A stretch of DNA of 64,000 bases. Source: Gymnogyps californianus (Eukaryota; Chordata; Aves; Accipitriformes; Cathartidae). The stretch's first letter is position 1. The number at the start of each line of letters is the position of its first letter. The DNA lies in the NCBI RefSeq assembly GCF_018139145.2, contig NC_059500.1:58493580-58557579 (forward strand). The letters are read 5' to 3'. Position numbers and translations under genes: made by a program. The notes under the pieces were generated by a model. It searched no databases. It was not told the origin of the DNA and saw nothing but the letters and a program-made list of their open reading frames with translations. Of the stretch, positions 23,201-37,200 are shown one piece after another.

Positions 23201-26200
23201 AAAAGTTCACCAAAAGTGTGGATGAATACTAATAGTGGAGAGAGGTTACCCACATATTTCTAACAGGAAGAATTTGTATTTAGTTGTAATTTCTGGCAAA
23301 GATTTGGGTCAGTTCTCACTTTTGTCACACTGGGTTCATAATCCCCTAATTTAAAGTCAAGGAAAGACTTACGTTTAATAGTAGTTTAATGGATTAGAAA
23401 TATGGTCTGTATATTTCAATTTTTAATGCTTTGATTTGCTGCATTACACAGTTTATTTGTGCTTGAATGATCACTTTTCTGCCTTCATGAACTCTGTGGC
23501 CTTCTCTGTCATATGGCTGATGTAATCTAGTGTTTTGTACTGTATGTTGTGAATAAATATGCTTATTTTTGTGCATTTTGTGTTTGGTTTACATTTATTT
23601 GTGAAAAGAAGCAGAGTATCCTACATAGAGCCATAATGCTGTGTCTCCCTTTGCAAAACAAATTGGTTTGCTTCTTCAGTGCCCATTTCTTGTATCATAT
23701 TCTTGCTGAAGGACTAAGGAAGCAGGTGCCATAAAATCGAATAACACCTTCATGAGTTCCTAAAAGTCTGACTGTACTTTGTGAAGAAAATGGAGTGAAC
23801 GATTTTTTTTTATCTGACAGTACAAATCGCAAGCTACTCTGATCTTAAGTGAAGTGTGATGGCAATATAAGCCCCCAGGTGGCATTCTAACCTTGTTTTT
23901 CTAAATCATTTGTTTTCATAAGGAATGGATCTGATTCTTTTGTTTAAAAAGAAATTTTCTTCACTCTCATGGTAGATTTGAACAAAGAAATTAAAGCCGT
24001 ACTCTGATCCTTTTTTTTTTTTAGTTTCCAATTTGTATACGTTTTGGTAATTCAAATGCAGTAGCCTCAAACCCAGCTTGCAGTCTGATAGATGTTTAAT
24101 GAAATCATGTAAATTATACTATATTCCAGATATTAAAGTCCATAAGCTGATGATGTCCTGCAACAGCTATTCAATAAAAGATACCATTCAAATTTTAAAG
24201 ATCACAATTACAGTAAAATTAGTTACATTTCAACAACTTTATGAGAAAGGTATAAATCCAATTATGACTAATACTTTACAACACATGGGTATTAACTGAT
24301 GCTGGGTCACAATGAAATCCAGGCAGAATTCAATATTATGGCTACATGAAATCAAAGTGATTCTGGTGGGATTTCTATTCCCTTCCATGAGTAACAGGTA
24401 GACCTTTGCAAAGAGCACGACTTGCACCTCCTGACTTAGGCACCCAGTTTAGCTGCTGAGGGTGCTGATGGTTCGTCTTCAGCTCCCTCATTCACCAGAG
24501 GAGGGATGGCTTCCACAGAGATTGGCTCAGACTACCCCAGGTAGCTCCTCATCTGAGTTGCTCCCTGCTGAAGCATTTCTTTCCCCATCAGCTTCACGGT
24601 TCAAAGGCTGGGGTCTAGTGTTGCTCTTGTAGTGTTTTTTCCCTTTCAGCCATCTCATGCCCAGCCATTACTTTGCTGGTGAACGCCTATGTGCTTTCTC
24701 CCACACTGTCTTGAACGTGTGGGACAAAGTGCCCACAAAAAAACCTCACTGCCCCCCCTCAAATCCCTTCTTCCAACTCTCCTTTGCAACAAAACCCACA
24801 ACTTCCTTAGAAACCACTGGGGTGATGTGCTGCAGGTTGTCCTTACAGCACTGATCAAAACTGTCACCTAATCACATGCACCAGGTACTGCCCCATCTGC
24901 ATCTCCGTGCAGTCTCTTTGCTTGTATTTGGATTATAACATCTTTGAAAGGTGGACCATTTTAGTTTGTATTTGTGCAGCACTCAGACAAATTGCATCTT
25001 TGTCCCTCTTTAGAATTCCAGTGGGATACAGCAGCACAAATACACAGTAATCATATTTAATAAAGCAAACAGAGCTAATTTAAATTACAGCTTAAAATAC
25101 ATCGGTATGCAATAGGTCATAAATGAAAACCGACCTACACGCTGCCCTGGATATCTTTCAGGGTGTACTTTAGGAGGAGTCACTAAGTCAGAGTATCATC
25201 AACCACACTTCCTAAAGCAACAAAACCCAAATTGCTGCAGCAGTGTAAGACTGTGAGTAGCCCAGAGACACAAAAGGAAAGTTTAAAGTTCAAACTTTCA
25301 TCTGTCTTGTTGTGTTTCATCCCTAAAATTCTCAACAGTACATCTGAAAAGTCATTTCACTGTATTTTTAGGGACTAAGCTGTAGTTCACGCTAGTCACT
25401 TACAGGTGGTATCACTGGGCTTTGGACTGGACAAATGAAAAACTTCTCTGAATTTAAACGGATTTTGAAACAAAGCCATGTATGTTTGTGCACAAAGACT
25501 TATGAATAACCCTTTTTAGACTGTTTTGTACTGTGCATGGCACATATTTCTGTTTAGTTGTCTTCCTATTTGTCGATCACATTTTTCGTCCTGTGTTTTC
25601 TAGTGGCATTTATGTATGGTCATAGTTAAGTGTAAAGCATAGACTTACAATTTTAATAGCCTGTCCCCTTCACACCAAGTGCAAAAATGGTCACAGGGTA
25701 TTCTCTTCTTCCCTAATTCAGAAATGGTTGAGAGATTCCTTTGCCCTTACAAAAAATTCCTCTTGAGAGGTAAAATATAGCCTGACAGCTGATCATAGTG
25801 AAGTTTCACGCATGTAGCAAAGAGGTCCAAAATGGAAAAAGCCTCACTGCCTTAGCTGTAGTGAATACTCTGGTGGCTACAGCAAAAGCCTTCAATACCT
25901 ACAGCACATTAAGCCACCACAACAAGAGGACGGGTCACCTTTTGGTGTCCTCTGGGGCCTTGCCAAAGAAGAAGTTGTTGAATGTCCTCTACTTTTAATT
26001 GTTTAATTCCCTTGGGGTGACACTCAGTTCCTGGCCACGTGAATACACTGGCAGTGTGATGCAACTGTGCAACTAATCTGTGCAACTGCAATGGGAGATA
26101 CTTCTAGTACAGATATGGGTTTATAAAGACCAACATACAGGATGCTAGCAAGACCTGACTCACTGTGTTGTGTGCAAGTCTGGTCCTACAGTCAGAAAAC

Positions 26201-29200
26201 ATTAATTCACACCCGTATGTGAGCAGGGAGCAGTCACCATAACCCCAAGGCTGATCACATCAGATGACACCAGAAATTCAGCTCAACCAAACACAAGTGG
26301 AAAGGGGAGAACAGCTCTCCCTAGTGTATCATGCAGACGCTGGAAGAAGGCTGGGAATTGGGAAGGGGTTTTAATCAAAAGCAAAGTTTTGGTGGGAAAA
26401 GCCCCTAAGTGGCTGTGCAATGGCACATGGGCAGCCTCGGAAAGGACCTGTTGGGACGGAGGTGGTGGTTGCCCTCGGAAATCCCTTCCTATGCTCCAGT
26501 CCTGGTCCACTGGGCTGGCACAAGGCCACTAGGTACCCACTTTAGCCATACAATTAGATGGGAATAAAAGATGCATAAACCTTGCTTTGACCTCTGAACT
26601 GAGGGTGGGGGTGATGGGGAAATTTCATTGTTTATTTGCCAAGGTCCAATCTAGCAAAATATTTCCATCACATTTCCAATGTGGACTGTCTGAATTGGGT
26701 CACCAAAACATTAAAAGGCAAGTCTGTGTTTAAGCATGTTGCCCAAACGCTATGTGGGCCACATGCTGATAACTGGATTTCAGGTGGCATGCCCTTTCCG
26801 TTGTTCAAGAGAAATCTTCCCACTCAGAACAACAGAATAAAGCCAAAGCCTTGAAAATATTTCATTATTTCATTCATTTATTCCAATCAAGTTACTGGGA
26901 AGCAGGCAACTAAATATCTGAAGGAGTAGAGGCTCAGCCATAAGGTGATATCCAGTCTGACTGTGAAGTTCAGCACTCCAGTTAAGAAATACACTGAAGT
27001 GTAGGTGACGTGGGCACCATATACTGAGTTTTTTTCTTTCGCATTTCAGTCTGCAGTTTGAAATAAAATGTCATTCAACTTTACATAATAAGTTCAAACA
27101 AAAATTATAATTGATGAGCCATCATGATTTAGAAGATTAGCTAGGGAACAGTTCTTTTCTACATGTACCATGGTTAGAAAATATTACTATGTTAATTCAT
27201 ACTATGTCATTAAATAAAATGGTTTTCTAATTCTGACTCCCTTCTCTGTATGAAACTACTGAAATGCCACAAAAAGACAGCAGTATTAGGCCATATCCTT
27301 TGCCCCCTTTTCATACAAATTCCCCCTTGAAGTAATGAGTAAGGTTAAGTCAGGAGAGGGCCCCATTTTCTTTGGCCTTGATCTCATAAATCCTTGCACG
27401 ATGTACAGCTGGAAGCTTGAAAGTGTTGCTCTCAAGGCTAATTTTGTGGCAGAAGAGTCTGGATGGTGTAGCATAGTGTGTTTGAGTGCCAGCTAACCAG
27501 CTGTGTCATTTGTCCTGTTGCTGTGCTGGCTTTCCTCGCCTCCTCCCATATGAAACTTGCCTTGGTTGTTTTCCAGAGCAAGTACAGGCAGATGCGGCAT
27601 CTGGGCTGCAAGGGAAGTTAGGTGAGAGCTGCAATCTTCCACTTAGTGTGTGAATGATTCCCAAGAGCCTGTTCTTTTACACTCTTCTCTTCATGACAAG
27701 AAGGGCAAAAAAAGGGCACAAAAACAGTTAAGATGGGTGACTGATGAGACTGGGAGCCTTGGTCAAAAGAACAAAGCTGGTGTAAAAGCAACATGAATTT
27801 CAGGAGAATTCGTTCCCCTGATTGAACAGGGATCCTCATCCTCAGAATCATACTGCTCCTCCTCTCTCACTTTCCTCTTAGAACAGGACAGGCTGTGTTG
27901 ATACCAACATCAGGCCAGGTTATCTCTTCTTTCAATACTGCTTTCTTGAGTAGTGCGCTGGTCTCCATGGTGTCCTGGCTTGAAGGACATTTTAATAGGT
28001 TTTCAGTCCTTTCTAAATGTTTCCTCTTCTTTCCTCCCAGGCATTCTTCCTACAAAAGTGTATCTCTTCAGAAATAAACTTTAAGCCAGAAGGAGCTACT
28101 ATGTTCGGTAATTCTCATCTTCCACGTAACACAGATCAGAAAACTTCACCCAACCATTTCCATAGCAAGCTTCCACACGAGCTGCAGCAAGTCCTCATGA
28201 AGGCAGTCGCTCTCCATGTAGGGATCTCGCATGTCAGAATCTGGTATGCATGTGGTCAAGCTACTCTAGGGCTTGATTCACGTCACTGTTTAAAAATGTT
28301 TTAGAAAGTCTTGAAATTTGTCTGGCTATAACATCCAACCACAAGGATCATGGTGTGTCTTTTTCTGCCAGATTTCAATAGCTAATCTGTTCATTCCCAG
28401 TCAAGTCAGCAAAGTGAGCAACTAAATACTTTCCTGTACTTCCAAATATTTTTTTGTTCTTTCCCAGATATATTCTTGCTCTCCACCTCAGCAGCTGGGC
28501 ACTCCTTCCTCACCCTTTACTATACTAAGGCTGTGAGCTTGCACACCTGTTTATACCTCCTCTTTTATCCACAGACTTGTGAGAACACAAGCCCTGTGGC
28601 ATAGTCTCGCCTCATCTTACTACTCACCTTCAATTACATAAGGAATCAGAGGATGGTGTCTACCAGATATATGTGAAATTTTGTGAGAGGATTATACTTG
28701 AGGGAATCCACATAAGTAAGACTTTAACTTCTGAGATGACCAAAATGTAGGCTCTGAGGACTGCTGAGCCCAGTTGACAAAGATTAAAGCTCATATCTCA
28801 GCTGAACACGAGTTTCTAAAAACCAGTGGTCAGCTGCTTCAATAAAGTCTTACCTATCCTGAATTCACCAGAAGATAATGTGTCTTCTGTTTCAGCTGTG
28901 GGAACTCAGCCATGGTAGAGCATAACCCAGTTCAGATGATGATACTTGCATCAGACCATCAAGAAACACGTGTGGATGCTTCTGTTCCAAGTCAGATGGT
29001 TTTAGCATTTTGTTGTGCAGCCAAAGAGACAAAAAGCCCAGTTATGGCTGTTCACAGACATGAGCTGCTTCTTTACAAAGAGCTGCCAGATAGGCAGCCT
29101 CAGCCTGAATGAAAGAATTAAGGGACAAAAAAGACATGTTCCTGCCCTGGGGCTAGCCGCAGCTCCGGTCACTTGTGTGAGGGAATGGGGAAATATCAGG

Positions 29201-30067
29201 CCCTTAGCACCTCTCCCGCCTCTGAGGGCCTTCAAAACTGATGGAGAAGGAGTGGTGCTCTTGGGCAGATCCAAATGAGGTGGTACTGTGGCTCAGCAGC
29301 TTTGACCATGTTCAGCACCCTGGCAGGCTCAAGGAGAACCTCCTGGGCATGAGCTAGGGAAAGAGTGGAGGTGAGAGAGAATTGGCAAGGGATCGCTCAG
29401 TTAAGAGCTTAAAAAGGGAAATCTTTGGTCAATCTCTTGTTCTCTGCTAGAGACACGTTCAGCAGTTAGACATGTTTCCCATCAAGAACTACCAAGGCTC
29501 TAAATACCAGTGGACCTTTCCAGAACAAAGCTCAGTAGCTTCCATCTTAAATGAACCACATTTTGGGGTGTTTTGGTTTGGGGTGCCAGGCTTTAGGTCC
29601 ACTTTCAGAAGTGCTGAGCAGTGCCCACCAAAGGAGGGTTGCCCACAGCTGTCAGTGCTCAGTGCCTCTGGAAAACATATCTCAAGGGGGTTCTAAAGAG
29701 CCAAAAATCAGGAACAGCTTTTGAAATGTGCAGGCTTCCAAAGCAGCTGAAGTATCTCTGCCACTGAGCAGCCAACTTGCTACACTGCCAGTCAGGCCTT
29801 CTCCAGCAGCAGCTTTTAAAATCAGAGTTGATTGTTGAACAATTCTATTCATTGCCATTTCTGCAAGTGCTAGTTTGTGAATATGGGCTTGCAACCACCA
29901 TCTCTTTTTTTGTTGTAGCAGTAGTTACGCCCACACAGTATCTTAGCTGGATTAATTCTGGATCCAAGTGAGAATTCAAGAGAAGCAAAGGAAAAGGATG
30001 AGGGAAATACTTCTTTTTCCTTCATACACCAGCCAAAGAACAGCCAAGCTCTCTTGTCTGCACTTCC
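20229..30067. other. Intergenic desert, segment 1
   Basis: Nearly 10 kb without a recognisable gene. There is a TATAC/ACAC-rich low-complexity patch at about 21,235-21,300 and a CTCF-like CCCCCAGGTGGCAT at 23872-23885. The 21.7-23.2 kb part is less AT-rich and differs in texture, possibly an old unrecognised insertion. Open frames are short and scattered on both strands. Confidence 0.6.
23872..23885 (+). promoter_or_regulatory. CTCF-like motif
   Basis: CCCCCAGGTGGCAT fits the CTCF core with one departure from CCACCAGGTGGCA. It is in the same orientation as the stronger site at 34080. Judged by eye only. Confidence 0.35.
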
Positions 30068-30126
30068 TAGATATCCATCTGGATTTCCATGGATATCCAC
30101 CTGGATATGCATCTGGATATCCATCT
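30068..30126. repeat. Short degenerate tandem repeat around GGATATCC
   Basis: Variants of (G)GATATCCATCT recur four or five times, some as full palindromes (GGATATCC). It is a small minisatellite-like patch with no coding sense. Confidence 0.7.
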
Positions 30127-32272
30127 TAGCATTAACTGCAGTTGATGGTGCAGATTTTTTTTATTTCAGTGGGGCTAGATCGTCACTCAAATTCTTGATA
30201 GAGTCAAGGAAAATTGTGCATGCATCCTTGGGAACAGAGCTTTGCCTTCTTGTGCAAGGTATAAGAATCCCCAAAACAGCCCAGCTGGGCAAAAAAAAAG
30301 GACAGGATAGCCTTTCCTGAGCAGCAGTGTAGTTAGGAGGCCAAGGGTCAGTGTGTGTTGGAGAGAAGACTGGCTCCTACACATGGTTCTTGGCAGCACC
30401 AAGACACCCAGCTCAGCCTTCAGACCGCACGGATGTGTTGCTGCAGTGGATACCAACGCTGCCACCACTTGCACTCCACTCTCAATGACAGCCTTTGAGT
30501 GAGATGTGGACGCACAGTTTACTGGATGACCTTTTTCCTTTCTCAGCTCTGGGTTAGAGAAAACCTTTGTGATTAAAACAGCTGTGAAGCAGAACAGAGT
30601 TACTGGATTTGTGATTTAAGCCCCCTCTTGTGTCGCACTTCTTGATACTGACTCAGGCTGCTGCTTCTCTCTCTCTGTAGCTGCAGGCAATGGGGAGTGT
30701 TTTCCCTGGTCTCAGGCAGCCAAGAGGTACCACCAGTTAAGCGAATACAAAATGATGAATACATAAAGCTTGCAGCTCTGTGTAGACAGACATCCCCAGC
30801 TTTGCCAGACGGCTCAGCTCCTCTTGTCATCTCCCAAGTTAGACAAAGAGCCTGTCAAAGCCAAACAGATTGGTACATTCAACAAAAGCCCCTCTGATTC
30901 ACTCTCTTCTCCCAAGAGGCTTCAGCTCCTCTCAGCTTTTACATCATTAGCACTCTCAGGGCAGACGGGGGGTCATTTCTAATTTGTGAATGCCCTTGGA
31001 CCACAAGCTGGGATTTTTAATTTGTTTACCTTGCATATTAAACAGTACTTTCAAAGGTACTGTCAATAAATCCTCTATGAATAGGGAACTTCATTCCAGA
31101 CCTAGTTGTTACTTTAACTTTTTCAATTTGATTAGATGAGATTAAAAATAAATTCCATGAGGGCAATCTCAGTCATCAAACACACTGCCATCACCGAAAT
31201 CCCCAGAGGGCTGAGGGCAAACCTCAGGCATCGTGACATGAGGGAAGAGCACTGCTTTGTGAAGGAGAAGTCAAACCAAGCTGCTACTTCGGATCCAGAA
31301 GTGGGCACTCAACTTACAGGGTTGTGGCAGTGAAAAGTGCCTCCTGGGAGAAGTTCACGCATGGCTACTGCCCACCAAGAGGGGTGGAGGGGGCTGTGTC
31401 ACCCTGCCCAGGGTACCCTCTGGAGTGCCTAGACCTGTGCTATCAATCTCCCAAGTGCCACACACAAGGAACCAACAGGGAAATCACAACTACTTCATCA
31501 GTTTAACCTTCCCTCAGATCTCCATGCCATGTGGGCAAGTATAGCCCTCAACCCAGCTGTTTCTCCAACAGGTTTGCATCCTCATGAAATCTTGTTTGTA
31601 TGCTTGTCCCTCTTGTTTCTTCTCCAGGAGAAAGAAGGAGGTTTTATTTACTTCTCAGCTTTTCATTTCCCAAAATACTTTTATTAAGCTTATAGGGCAA
31701 AAAGGGGAACGGTTCCATATGCTTGAACATAAATGCATGACAATAGATCAGTAGCGCTCACACTCTCTCCCCCTCTCTGCCTGATACGTGCTGTTGCAGG
31801 GCTATTGAGCTGTAGCACTAGTGTCACACATAGAGCCACGTGGAACTCAGGAGATTGGGTTCACAGGGTTTGTGCTAACCTTGCTCCCACTTTTAGCTCC
31901 TGGCAGGTTTGCTCACATGCATAGACAAGACCAGGTCTGAGTTTCAGGATGTCTAAAAAGTTGGAGCAAAACTTAGCTACTGAGTCATCTGTGCTCAATT
32001 TCTCATGGAAACTGTGGCAAAGCCATCGAACATTTAGTATGTCATCAAATGGTCATTTGAAAGAGGTGCAGTCAAAACTGGCCCAGGTTTGCTCCTTTTC
32101 AGTCTCAAATTCATTCAAAATGGTGCCCCATTTCTCAAGGGTGTGAAAACTAGAGCAAATATGTAAGGACCCAAGAGAGCCCCATCGAGTGAGTTTATGA
32201 TAAACTGGCTTCCTGGTCCTTCTACTCTGACACATCTCAGTAAATGTCACTGACTGCTTCATAGGAAGCTGC

Positions 32273-32288
32273 GGGGGGGGGGGGGGGG
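32273..32288 (+). repeat. G homopolymer, 16 bases
   Basis: An uninterrupted G run followed by GA-rich sequence. It could form G-quadruplexes and is prone to sequencing error. Confidence 0.9.
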
Positions 32289-33539
32289 AGGAGGCAGGGA
32301 GGAAGAAAAACCAGAAACTTGCATGCAGTTATGACTGGACCTTCTCCAGGGTAAGGGGTAAGCTGCCTTTCAAATAACTATGTTTAGAGGTTAACTTACA
32401 TCCTGAAACATTAAGGATTTTCTGTAACAGAGCATGGGGAAGGAAAAGTGTGTCATCAAACTAAACACAAACTGAGCAAACACCGTCAGCTGAGGGACAA
32501 CTACAAGCCCAAAAGATAGTTTTCATTTTCAAGGAAGGATGAGACTTGCGGTGGCTGCTCTCGCACAGGCAGCCCTAGCCATGGAGATAAACATCTGTTG
32601 GGCTTCCCCTCTGCCTTATCGTGAGCAACTGCTGCAGTGGTCACAGCTCCCTCTCCTACTTGCCCTTGCCTGTGGTACCCGGGTCTTCCAGGTAGGGCTG
32701 CTCCACCACAGAAAAGAGGTGGTTTCATCAAGCAGTCTGTCCAATGAGGCTAGCAGGAGTGTGAACAGAAAAAACAAAGCAAGAAAGAGAGGCAGTGGCT
32801 AACCTTGGCCTGAGACCACAAAGGGCCACCTCTATTTGCAGAATGTCTCAGCATTTATCTGCCCAGCTGGATCCTCTCTCCAAAGCTCCTCACCAGTGTT
32901 TCCTTTCCTGTGTTCAGGGCCATGAGGCTGGGCGCAGGTGTCATGTCCTGCCTGTAGACTTTGTACACATGCACTTCCATGACATGCAACGCCACTGCCC
33001 CATGGAAAGTCAATGAGTGCAAACGACCCTCTACTGTATGTCTAGCACAGCGGCACAAGCAACTCCACCGGGCCTCTGTGAACCGGGGTGCGGAGCCACA
33101 GTGGTGATGGGAGCAGCATCGCAAAGGGCCTGCACAGGACCCTCCTGTGAAGCGGTGCACTGGAGTGGAGAGACTGTGGCCGCACCATCAGGGTCAGCCA
33201 GCTTGATAGACCAGGCCTCCTGAAAAGGAGAGGGAGAGGCCAGAAGAGCCCCTTAGACAATGAATTATCTAAATCAGGCACTAAGATGTAGCACTGATTG
33301 AAAAGCTTGTTCAAATTGCTTTCACTGTGATTCATAAACTCTTCATGTAAATTCATATGTTAGGATAAGCACAAAAATTAGAAAGCTGGAATAAGATTGC
33401 TTTAATTTAAATAAGAGACATGGTTGTGAATATTAGGTTTTTACACTGTTAGCAGTAGCCCATCAGATGTTAACAAAATCTGATATGCAACAGTTTTACA
33501 TATCCCCTTGTGGGAGAAAGATCAACTTGCAAACCGCTT

Positions 33540-33760
33540 TATAAATCAGCCACACTGTTAGAGTTAGGCTACTGTATCTAAATGGCTTTTAGATATGCTT
33601 CCTGTTTTAAGCTACCATATTTACAAATGAAAGCTTTTTCAAACCACGTCTTTTAATATAATTTGCATATTTAGTAATACATTGATTAACATTAAACACG
33701 GATTATTGCAATTTATTTCAGAAACAGATGGGATGCATTAAGTGAAAAGCCAGAGCGTTT
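33540..33760. promoter_or_regulatory. Candidate non-coding regulatory block (AT-rich, homeodomain/POU-like motifs)
   Basis: The block contains AATTTGCATATTTAG, an octamer-like core, plus ATTGATTAAC and several TAAT/ATTA cores, without coding potential or repeat character. Such texture is typical of conserved elements around developmental homeobox genes. Conservation could not be tested here. Confidence 0.25.
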
Positions 33761-33989
33761 AAACAGAGCACACTCCCAGGCTGACTCCCGATGAATGATG
33801 AATACAAAAACTTTATTAACTGATAAGAAAAAGAAAAAGGAAAGAGGAAAGGACACTTCATGCTGGCTCCTTTTCAAGCGCCTCCTTCGCTTGAGAGTCT
33901 ACGAAACTCCCGTTAAGGAGAATTTATATCAAATAATGCCATTCAGAGGTGCGCGTGGTTTTATGGAAAACTCTGGTACAGCGAAGACA

Positions 33990-34210
33990 AAATCCTGACC
34001 CTGGGTCTCAGCCGAAAGGAGGAAAAACCTGCCCCAGGAGCCGGCATCTCGCCCCCCGCTTCGGGCTCCTCCGCCGGTGCCACCAGGTGGCAGCCGCCCA
34101 CAACGCACGTTTTCCCGGCACTTTGGGGGGTTTTTCCGCGATCCCGGGAAACTTCTCGGGCTGGGGGCAAACTCCGTCGGGTTTCCCTCTATTCGCCATG
34201 GCCTCACGGC
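33990..34210. promoter_or_regulatory. Small isolated CpG-rich patch containing a CTCF-like site
   Basis: About 200 bp of CpG-rich sequence stands alone in AT-rich DNA, with no exon or promoter identified on either side. Overlapping open frames on both strands are what GC-rich DNA produces by chance. The patch includes CCACCAGGTGGCAG. Confidence 0.5.
34080..34093 (+). promoter_or_regulatory. Strong CTCF-like motif
   Basis: CCACCAGGTGGCAG matches the CTCF core consensus closely and is followed by C. It lies in an isolated CpG-rich patch and faces a minus-strand candidate at 44329. Confidence 0.6.
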
Positions 34211-37200
34211 ACCTGGTTTTCAAACACGCTGCCTTTAGTTGGCACCTGATAGCAGGAACACCCTACGACAGGTTGTGGAGCTCTTCTGTGTGTGTGTGTG
34301 TGCAAGTATATAGATGATACATACATAATTTTGACACAAAAATAAGATGTACATAACCTGTATAAAATGATCTATGAATCAGCCACATGTACGTGGATGT
34401 GCATGGTTTTTTAACAGCAAAATGAGCATTTAGAGCAGCAATGTAATGTAAACATGCTATTCATGTTTACAAATACTCTCTTCTAAGAGAAACGTTTATT
34501 TCCCAAAAACATGTTGGCAAGTCTTTCGTCTTTATTTAGGAAAGTAGATTGAAATAGTTTCAGGAAAGGAATAGGCAGTTTCATGAAAGGTAGGTCCATT
34601 GATGGTTTTTAAACATGACAGTTCAACATCTGGCTAAGCCATGGAAGTACAGTACAGGGGGCATTACTTCTGTATGTGCCCTACTTCTTACACTCTTTTC
34701 TTAAGAAAATGTTTCCACTGCTGGGCACTGATTAACCTGTAGCCTGACCCAGTGCATTGGTTTGTATCTTATTTAAATTAGCTTTCTGTATAATTAATGA
34801 TGCAGCCAATTAGTCTGACAAAGGCTGAAATACCATAGCTAAAATAAGCTTTGACACTTCAACAGATCTGTTCAAGTAGATTACATAAATGTTATTTCTA
34901 TACTACCCATTCAGAGCCTTTCCTTTTGTTTTACACATTTTACATTTCTAACGGGAATGGTCCTTCCCAAAGCAGGAGGTGGAGATGTCCAAGGGGAAGC
35001 AGTTCTACCTTCCCTCTTCTGGTCATTTTATTTCCAAGGGGGCCTCATTCTCCTCTCACACACTTGCACATGAGCTTTGCAGTTTAGGATCGCAAAGGAA
35101 GGAGAACCATCCTGCCCTCCCACACACCCTGTGTGCCACACACACAGACACACAGGCAGCATATTTGTATTTTTTTCTATTTAGCTGCAGAACGTAAGTT
35201 ACTGTAGAGCTGAGGAAATAAAGACCCTGTCCATCAGAGTACATAGTTCATCCTGAGGGAATGGGAAGGGCTCCCCCTGAGCAAAGCCGGAGGGAAGAGA
35301 CCTGGGAAAGGCAAGGCATTTTTCTCTGGAGTTCACTTAGGGAGTCTACTCCAAAATTTGTCCAAAGTGAAGGGGCAAAATCAGTGTAATGATGCTGGGT
35401 TTAGCTCCCAAATCCCCAGATTTCCCCAAGCTCTCTGTGAAACCAGGGGGAACTTGCAGAAGGCCAGGGCACCCCAAACAGAAACCTGTGTGCTCAGGTC
35501 CACCGTGGGTCAACCCACCACCCCTGCAGTCACGTGTCCGTGGGACAAGAGGAGACCCAAAGCTCCAGCCCCCAGGGCTGATCAGGGAGATCAGCCACTG
35601 GTGGCCACGGGGGAAGGAAGTATTTCTTTTTTCTCCTCCATCACTGTTCTTCCTTCTCTGTCCTCTTGACCCTGAGGACTCCTGTAGTTTTTGACACCAC
35701 TTTCTGTGGAGGAAAGATGGAGAGCTATGTATGACACAGTCACCTCCTGCGCCGACCCCAGTGAGAAGATCAGCCCGTACATGTCCGTACCAGTGTGAGA
35801 GTTCGTATGCAGCACTGCCGGACGCTTAGTTCCCCTCCTGCAGCCTGGCTGAGAGAAGACATACGGCTTGGTCAGATCATATCCTGCCATTCGATCTCTC
35901 TTCATCTCCTTTCAACTCAGGCAGTAGACTACCTTGACTGTCTTACTTAAACCTCTTAACCTCCCATCCCTCTATTTTCCCCTCATTTAGCTTTGTGCTG
36001 CTATTATAGTACGCAACTCTGAACATTGCTTTGGGTTACAATTTTAGGAAAGATGCTGTGCACAACTGTATCTTCACTTAAATCACTTTCAGATTAATCA
36101 ACCACTTAAGGATACTTGGGTAAGTTTCTCAGCGTTCAATAGAGAAAATTATTCTGAATAGAGAGCATTTATTTAGGGAAAAAACTGAATACAGAGAATT
36201 AATTCATGAGCTTTTTAAAACATATGAGCTCTCCCAGCACTGTGAGAGAAATTCTTTGTTAGCATTTTGGGTTGCTGTGGCACAGAGTCAACGTTTCAGT
36301 TACACTGTAAAAAGCACCCAAAAATTACCAACACCTCTTTTCCCCATCTTCAAAGTTTTGTTAAATACTCAAAAGTATTTAAAAGGTCAGTTACCCATTT
36401 CACTGCTATCAGGGGATTACTCTAACATGATGTGTTTGTCTCTTATTGTGAGTAGTGAAAATCCCCCTGTATCCAGCGTGTTTTGTTTGGATTGAGATGG
36501 CATGCAGCTGATGGCTGTGACCTTCATGGTGGCTTAGATCCCTGGCTGGCACTGATTTTTGATTTAGTGCCGATCTGCTGCGCTTGTCACAGGCTGCAAG
36601 GTGCTTTCCATGCACTAATGGAACAGCTCAAGGGCAGAGGGGCCCTGTAAATGTCTATCTTTCACCAACACTGTGCTAAATAGAGAGCTGAGTTTTCTAC
36701 ATGTGAATGACAGACCCTGAGATTATATACAGGAGTGAACTGGGAGTTCTTTCGCCTGGGCTGATGCTCAGCAGTAAATAAATGTCACCATAAAATGGGA
36801 AGTTTTTATTATTCTGAGTGGTAATGAATATAAGTGTACAGTGTTAAACCGAATACTTAATATTGCCTATATATCCACATCTGATGGCAGGAACTAGCCA
36901 TATACAGACCACGTGCCCCATAAGCAGTTGTGTATTTCCTTCGAATCCTAGAGGATTTGCACCAGAGTTCAGTTTGACTCCATCTGCATTAATAAGTCAT
37001 TAATAAATCCTGTTCCTTAATGACATATTCAGCTGAATGAATTCACCCCGAGCTCTCCCTAGCAGGAAACCAGCACACTGGATTGCAAATGGCAAAGGAT
37101 TCCAGGTTAACTCTTTGCTTATTCACCAATGTTAGGAATGGATGAAGGGCCAAGCCAATGGTCTCTACATAGGGAAAATCTCCTGATAGGCTCAATGGAA

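Larger units (their letters stand above)
30127..33789. other. Intergenic desert, segment 2
   Basis: No gene is recognised. The segment contains a 16-base G run at 32273-32288 and an AT-rich block near 33.4-33.75 kb with octamer-like ATTTGCATA and several TAAT cores. Open frames of about 100 codons around 32.8-33.3 kb overlap on both strands and look fortuitous. Confidence 0.6.

Noticed and set aside
21700..23250. Possible decayed retroviral pol/dUTPase-like sequence on the minus strand
   Set aside because: A few short stretches looked vaguely reminiscent, but frames are broken throughout and no catalytic motif is convincing. A translated search against retroviral proteins would decide.
34008..34317. 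Overlapping frames of 69-122 codons in the small CpG-rich patch
   Set aside because: They are open in several frames on both strands, without splice sites or homology; compositional.
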